Source of the DNA: Silene noctiflora
Lineage: Eukaryota; Streptophyta; Magnoliopsida; Caryophyllales; Caryophyllaceae
Direction: 5' to 3'
Length of the DNA stretch: 23,077 nucleotides
NCBI GenBank assembly: GCA_009801015.1
Contig: VHZZ01002562.1
Location: 72,444 to 95,520, forward strand
Part shown: positions 22,445 to 23,077 of the stretch, one piece after another
Numbering within the stretch: position 1 is the first letter of the stretch
Layout: every line of letters starts with the position of its first letter
Made by a program: the position numbers and the translations under genes
Notes under the pieces: model-generated
Seen by the model: only the letters and a program-made list of their open reading frames with translations
What the model was told of the DNA's origin: nothing
Databases searched by the model: none

Positions 22445-22771
22445 CTTCAAATTAACAAGCTACAAACCCAGAAATGGATGAAGAGAAAGGGGTAGAAATA
22501 GATTCGATTGGGGTTTGGAGGTTTGATATTTGAGGGTTTTGGTTTAGGGTTTTAGCATAATAACTAGTCTTTCTACTCGTGAAATTCACGGGTGCGTTTG
22601 GGATTACTTGTGTATGCACACGCGTAACCTCGTTTGTTTGATACATATTGACATATTTATTGCTTTCATTGACACGCAATGAACTGTTGTTCAAGTATTA
22701 TGGCAAGAAGTAAAACAACATATTTATTTTCAATTTCACAATATTATAAATATTAGACGGGCAAGTAGATG
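22445..22771 (-). promoter_or_regulatory. UTP20 promoter and 5' leader
   Basis: About 327 bp separate the UTP20 ATG from the 3' end of the LINE upstream, so the whole proximal promoter must lie here or inside the LINE. The leader just before the ATG is pyrimidine/A rich (TTTCTACCCCTTTCTCTTC), as in many plant 5' UTRs. It contains a telo-box. A short inverted repeat, CGTGAA-A-TTCACG, lies at 22578-22590. A possible AT-rich TATA-like stretch (CAATAAATATG on the minus strand, near 22650) cannot be confirmed without a transcription start site. Confidence 0.5.
22544..22552 (-). promoter_or_regulatory. telo-box (AAACCCTAA)
   Basis: Minus-strand AAACCCTAA sits about 100 nt before the UTP20 ATG, with a looser AAACCC/AACCCTC context following it. 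In plants, telo-boxes near the start site are over-represented in genes for ribosomal proteins and ribosome-biogenesis factors and help co-regulate them. I did not find the usual partner site II (TGGGCC/T) in the leader. Confidence 0.65.
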
Positions 22772-23077
22772 TTTTTTTGGTACAAAAGAGGGGCAAGGCC
22801 CCGGAAATTAACTAGTTATGACACGGGGGATGGCTACTCCAAAGATATCATCCCGTAGGATAGGTCGAAGTCCAGCTAGAGGCTCGTCCAAAAACGTAGT
22901 GTTGTAGCTCGAAGTAACACCGTAATTAGCTAGAAAATCAGCAGCACGGTTAGCTTCTCGATAGGTGTGATCTAGCCTGACATTCCAATGATTTTCATCA
23001 ATCATCTCCTTGCACCTTTTGACTATGAACTTTAGATTGTTGCTAGTGAGTTGTTCTTCGTTGATAAGCTTGATACA
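22772..23077 (-). mobile_element. LINE (L1-type, RNase H-bearing) 3' end, cut by the window edge
   Basis: The element lies in the same orientation as UTP20, just upstream of it. It comprises the end of an RNase H coding region, a short 3' UTR with GGGGCCTTGCCCC-like sequence followed by CTCTTTTGTACC, and an A7 tail at 22778-22772. This arrangement, RNase H domain then a brief 3' UTR then poly(A), is typical of plant L1-clade LINEs. The 5' part is outside the window, so total length and target duplication cannot be judged. Confidence 0.7.
22808..23077 (-). CDS. LINE RNase H domain, C-terminal part (partial)
   Basis: This frame is open from the window edge for 89 codons to TAA at 22810-22808. 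It reads IKLINEEQ..., then FIVKRCKEMIDENHWNVRLD, then HTYREANRAADFLANYG, and closes with a tail ending VAIPRVITS. The HxYREAN.xADxLA motif is the hallmark of the last helix of plant RVT_3-type RNase H domains and includes the final acidic active-site residue. No frame break is visible in the part shown. It is part of a retroelement and not a host gene; whether the full element is intact cannot be told from here. Confidence 0.78.
   Translation of the reverse strand, partial: CIKLINEEQLTSNNLKFIVKRCKEMIDENHWNVRLDHTYREANRAADFLANYGVTSSYNTTFLDEPLAGLRPILRDDIFGVAIPRVITS

Noticed and set aside
22578-22618. Possible MITE end (GGGTGCGTTTGGGA) in the promoter
   Set aside because: No matching inverted end or target duplication could be found in the remaining promoter sequence.
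1-23077. tRNA, rRNA, snoRNA or CRISPR-like arrays
   Set aside because: No cloverleaf, rRNA core or regularly spaced repeat array was seen. A snoRNA in a UTP20 intron would be plausible, but I found no convincing paired C/D boxes; a covariance-model scan would be needed.

Overview
The window is nuclear DNA of a plant, almost certainly a eudicot. It is AT-rich, its introns are spliced, and it holds plant-type LINE, SINE and MITE remnants. The one host protein it encodes matches plant UTP20. Repeats of the type taagacgg...gtctcac and a SINE/RTE 3' end with a (GTT)n tail are weakly suggestive of Caryophyllales (Amaranthaceae), but this is an impression and not a measurement.

Nearly everything between 4138 and 22444 is one minus-strand gene. 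I rebuilt it as 31 coding exons that join in frame with no internal stop: 8028 nt, 2675 residues plus TAA. The product is UTP20 (DRIM family), a giant HEAT-repeat scaffold of the nucleolar small-subunit processome. The N-terminus (exons 1-17), the DRIM region (from exon 18), the UTP20 core domain (exons 25-26) and the very basic C-terminal tail (exon 31) were all recognised by recall of plant and animal family members. Splice phases agree at every junction. One intron (7630-7717) is of the GC-AG type. One small intron (20086-20310) has a poor donor context and an in-frame stop if retained.

Layout: 1-4137 is 3' flanking DNA with a MITE-like element (158-612) and simple repeats but no convincing gene. 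4138-22444 is UTP20, whose longer introns carry an RTE/SINE-type 3' end, a SINE with a 9-bp target duplication, a Stowaway-like MITE, a perfect 30-bp direct repeat and, in intron 2, a locally duplicated and rearranged block. 22445-22771 is a short promoter/leader with a telo-box, an element typical of plant ribosome-biogenesis genes. 22772-23077 is the 3' end of a LINE with an RNase H domain; it runs off the window.

I found no new gene system. The most unusual structure is in intron 2: a tandem duplication of roughly 300 bp, one copy of which has been patched with pieces of the intron 4/exon 5 junction of the same gene, one of them inverted. This looks like a template-switching repair scar.
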